Positions 63,634 through 64,000 of a stretch of 64,000 bases of DNA are shown one piece after another. A program made the translations under genes and the position numbers. The notes under the pieces were generated by a model. That model did not search any database. It was given only the letters and a program-made list of their open reading frames with translations, and was not told the DNA's origin. The first letter of the stretch is position 1, and every line of letters starts with the position of its first letter. The stretch is taken from assembly GCF_001611675.1 (NCBI RefSeq), contig NZ_CP014766.1, forward strand, positions 186,001 through 250,000, in the 5' to 3' direction. The stretch is from Pontibacter akesuensis. Its GTDB lineage: Bacteria > Bacteroidota > Bacteroidia > Cytophagales > Hymenobacteraceae.

Positions 63634-64000
63634 ATGAAAAAGATACACCTATTCCCGTTATTGTTCACACTCGTATTTTTCTCCTGCTCAGTAGGCGAAA
63701 GTGACAAAGATGTAGAGGATGTAGCAGCCATCCCCGCTGAAGCGATGCATGCTTTGGAATCAGATGCGGACCTGGATGTACTGCTGCATGAGATAGGAGA
63801 TGCCCGACTTGTTTTGCTTGGAGAAGCGTCGCATGGAACATCGGAGTTTTACACCTGGCGAGCACGGATAAGCAGAAGACTGGTGGAAGAGAAAGGCTTC
63901 AAAATCATAGCCGTGGAGGGAGACTGGATGGATACTTACCCGCTCAACAATTACATCAGAGGAAACAGCAACTATACTTCGGCTGAGGCAGCTTTGAAGG
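63634..64000 (+). CDS. erythromycin esterase-like protein, N-terminal part (cut by window edge)
   Basis: 122 codons to the window edge. Lipoprotein signal peptide ending VFFSCS (Cys18). The catalytic start of EreA/EreB-like esterases follows: VLLGEASHGTSEFYTWRARI, with the Glu and His of the family's active site, and GFKIIAVEGDWMDTYPLNNY. This family includes macrolide esterases, but most homologues in environmental Bacteroidota are of unknown role and need not give resistance. The C-terminal part is outside the window. Confidence 0.88.
   Translation, partial: MKKIHLFPLLFTLVFFSCSVGESDKDVEDVAAIPAEAMHALESDADLDVLLHEIGDARLVLLGEASHGTSEFYTWRARISRRLVEEKGFKIIAVEGDWMDTYPLNNYIRGNSNYTSAEAALK

Overview
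The window looks like chromosome from a Bacteroidota bacterium, most likely a Cytophagales / Hymenobacteraceae member of the Pontibacter type. This is an inference from gene content: a type IX secretion (T9SS) C-terminal sorting domain on a large surface protein, a TonB-plug module fused into an alpha-2-macroglobulin, an ABC permease fused to an M1 aminopeptidase, a LytS/LytTR two-component pair, and a Bacteroidota-type promoter (TTTG / TAnnTTTG) in front of the only tRNA gene. Genes sit on both strands in short operons. I see no prophage, IS transposase, CRISPR array or rRNA.

Layout. 1-8 kb is mostly housekeeping: a LysM protein (cut by the edge), an NfeD-type membrane protease, two tandem small lipoproteins, kdsB, a SUI1/YciH factor, a lipid kinase, a tandem-domain universal stress protein, gapA and tRNA-Glu. 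8-14 kb, just after the tRNA, is an accessory zone with an AraC regulator, an SDR oxidoreductase, half of a second SDR, an AI-2E-type permease, a gene-poor AT-rich stretch and a broken Na/Ca-exchanger-like gene. 15-27 kb holds two giant envelope proteins: a 1505-aa T9SS-secreted NHL/IPT protein and a 1944-aa alpha-2-macroglobulin with an inserted TonB plug. 27-36 kb has a chromate transporter, an ABC exporter with a peptidase-fused permease and a truncated permease copy, and a membrane-anchored serine hydrolase.

36-39 kb is a leftward cluster of membrane proteins (DUF4153-like, three tiny ones, a 207-aa one) with its own winged-helix regulator. A shared inverted repeat (ACTTTG-N5-CAAAGY) lies before the cluster, inside it and before the serine hydrolase, suggesting a small regulon. 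39-57 kb has ion and solute transport and stress genes (CPA1 antiporter, S8 protease, AsmA/DUF748-like repeat protein, SemiSWEET, pirin, MFS, NhaA, MBL hydrolase with TetR, P2A-type Ca ATPase). 56-64 kb has an SDR, a TspO-like protein, the LytTR/LytS pair, an intradiol-dioxygenase-like lipoprotein, a decayed ABC ATPase with its terminator still in place, and the start of an erythromycin-esterase-like gene.

The most unusual signal is not a gene. The 7-mer TATACTT / AAGTATA occurs close to 90 times by my eye count, about ten times the random expectation. It occurs in both orientations, in all reading frames, and inside and between genes, and it forms a perfect 16-bp-stem hairpin at 51728-51764. 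Four gene remnants (SDR, exchanger, ABC permease, ABC ATPase) were identified by translating or comparing the sequence directly.
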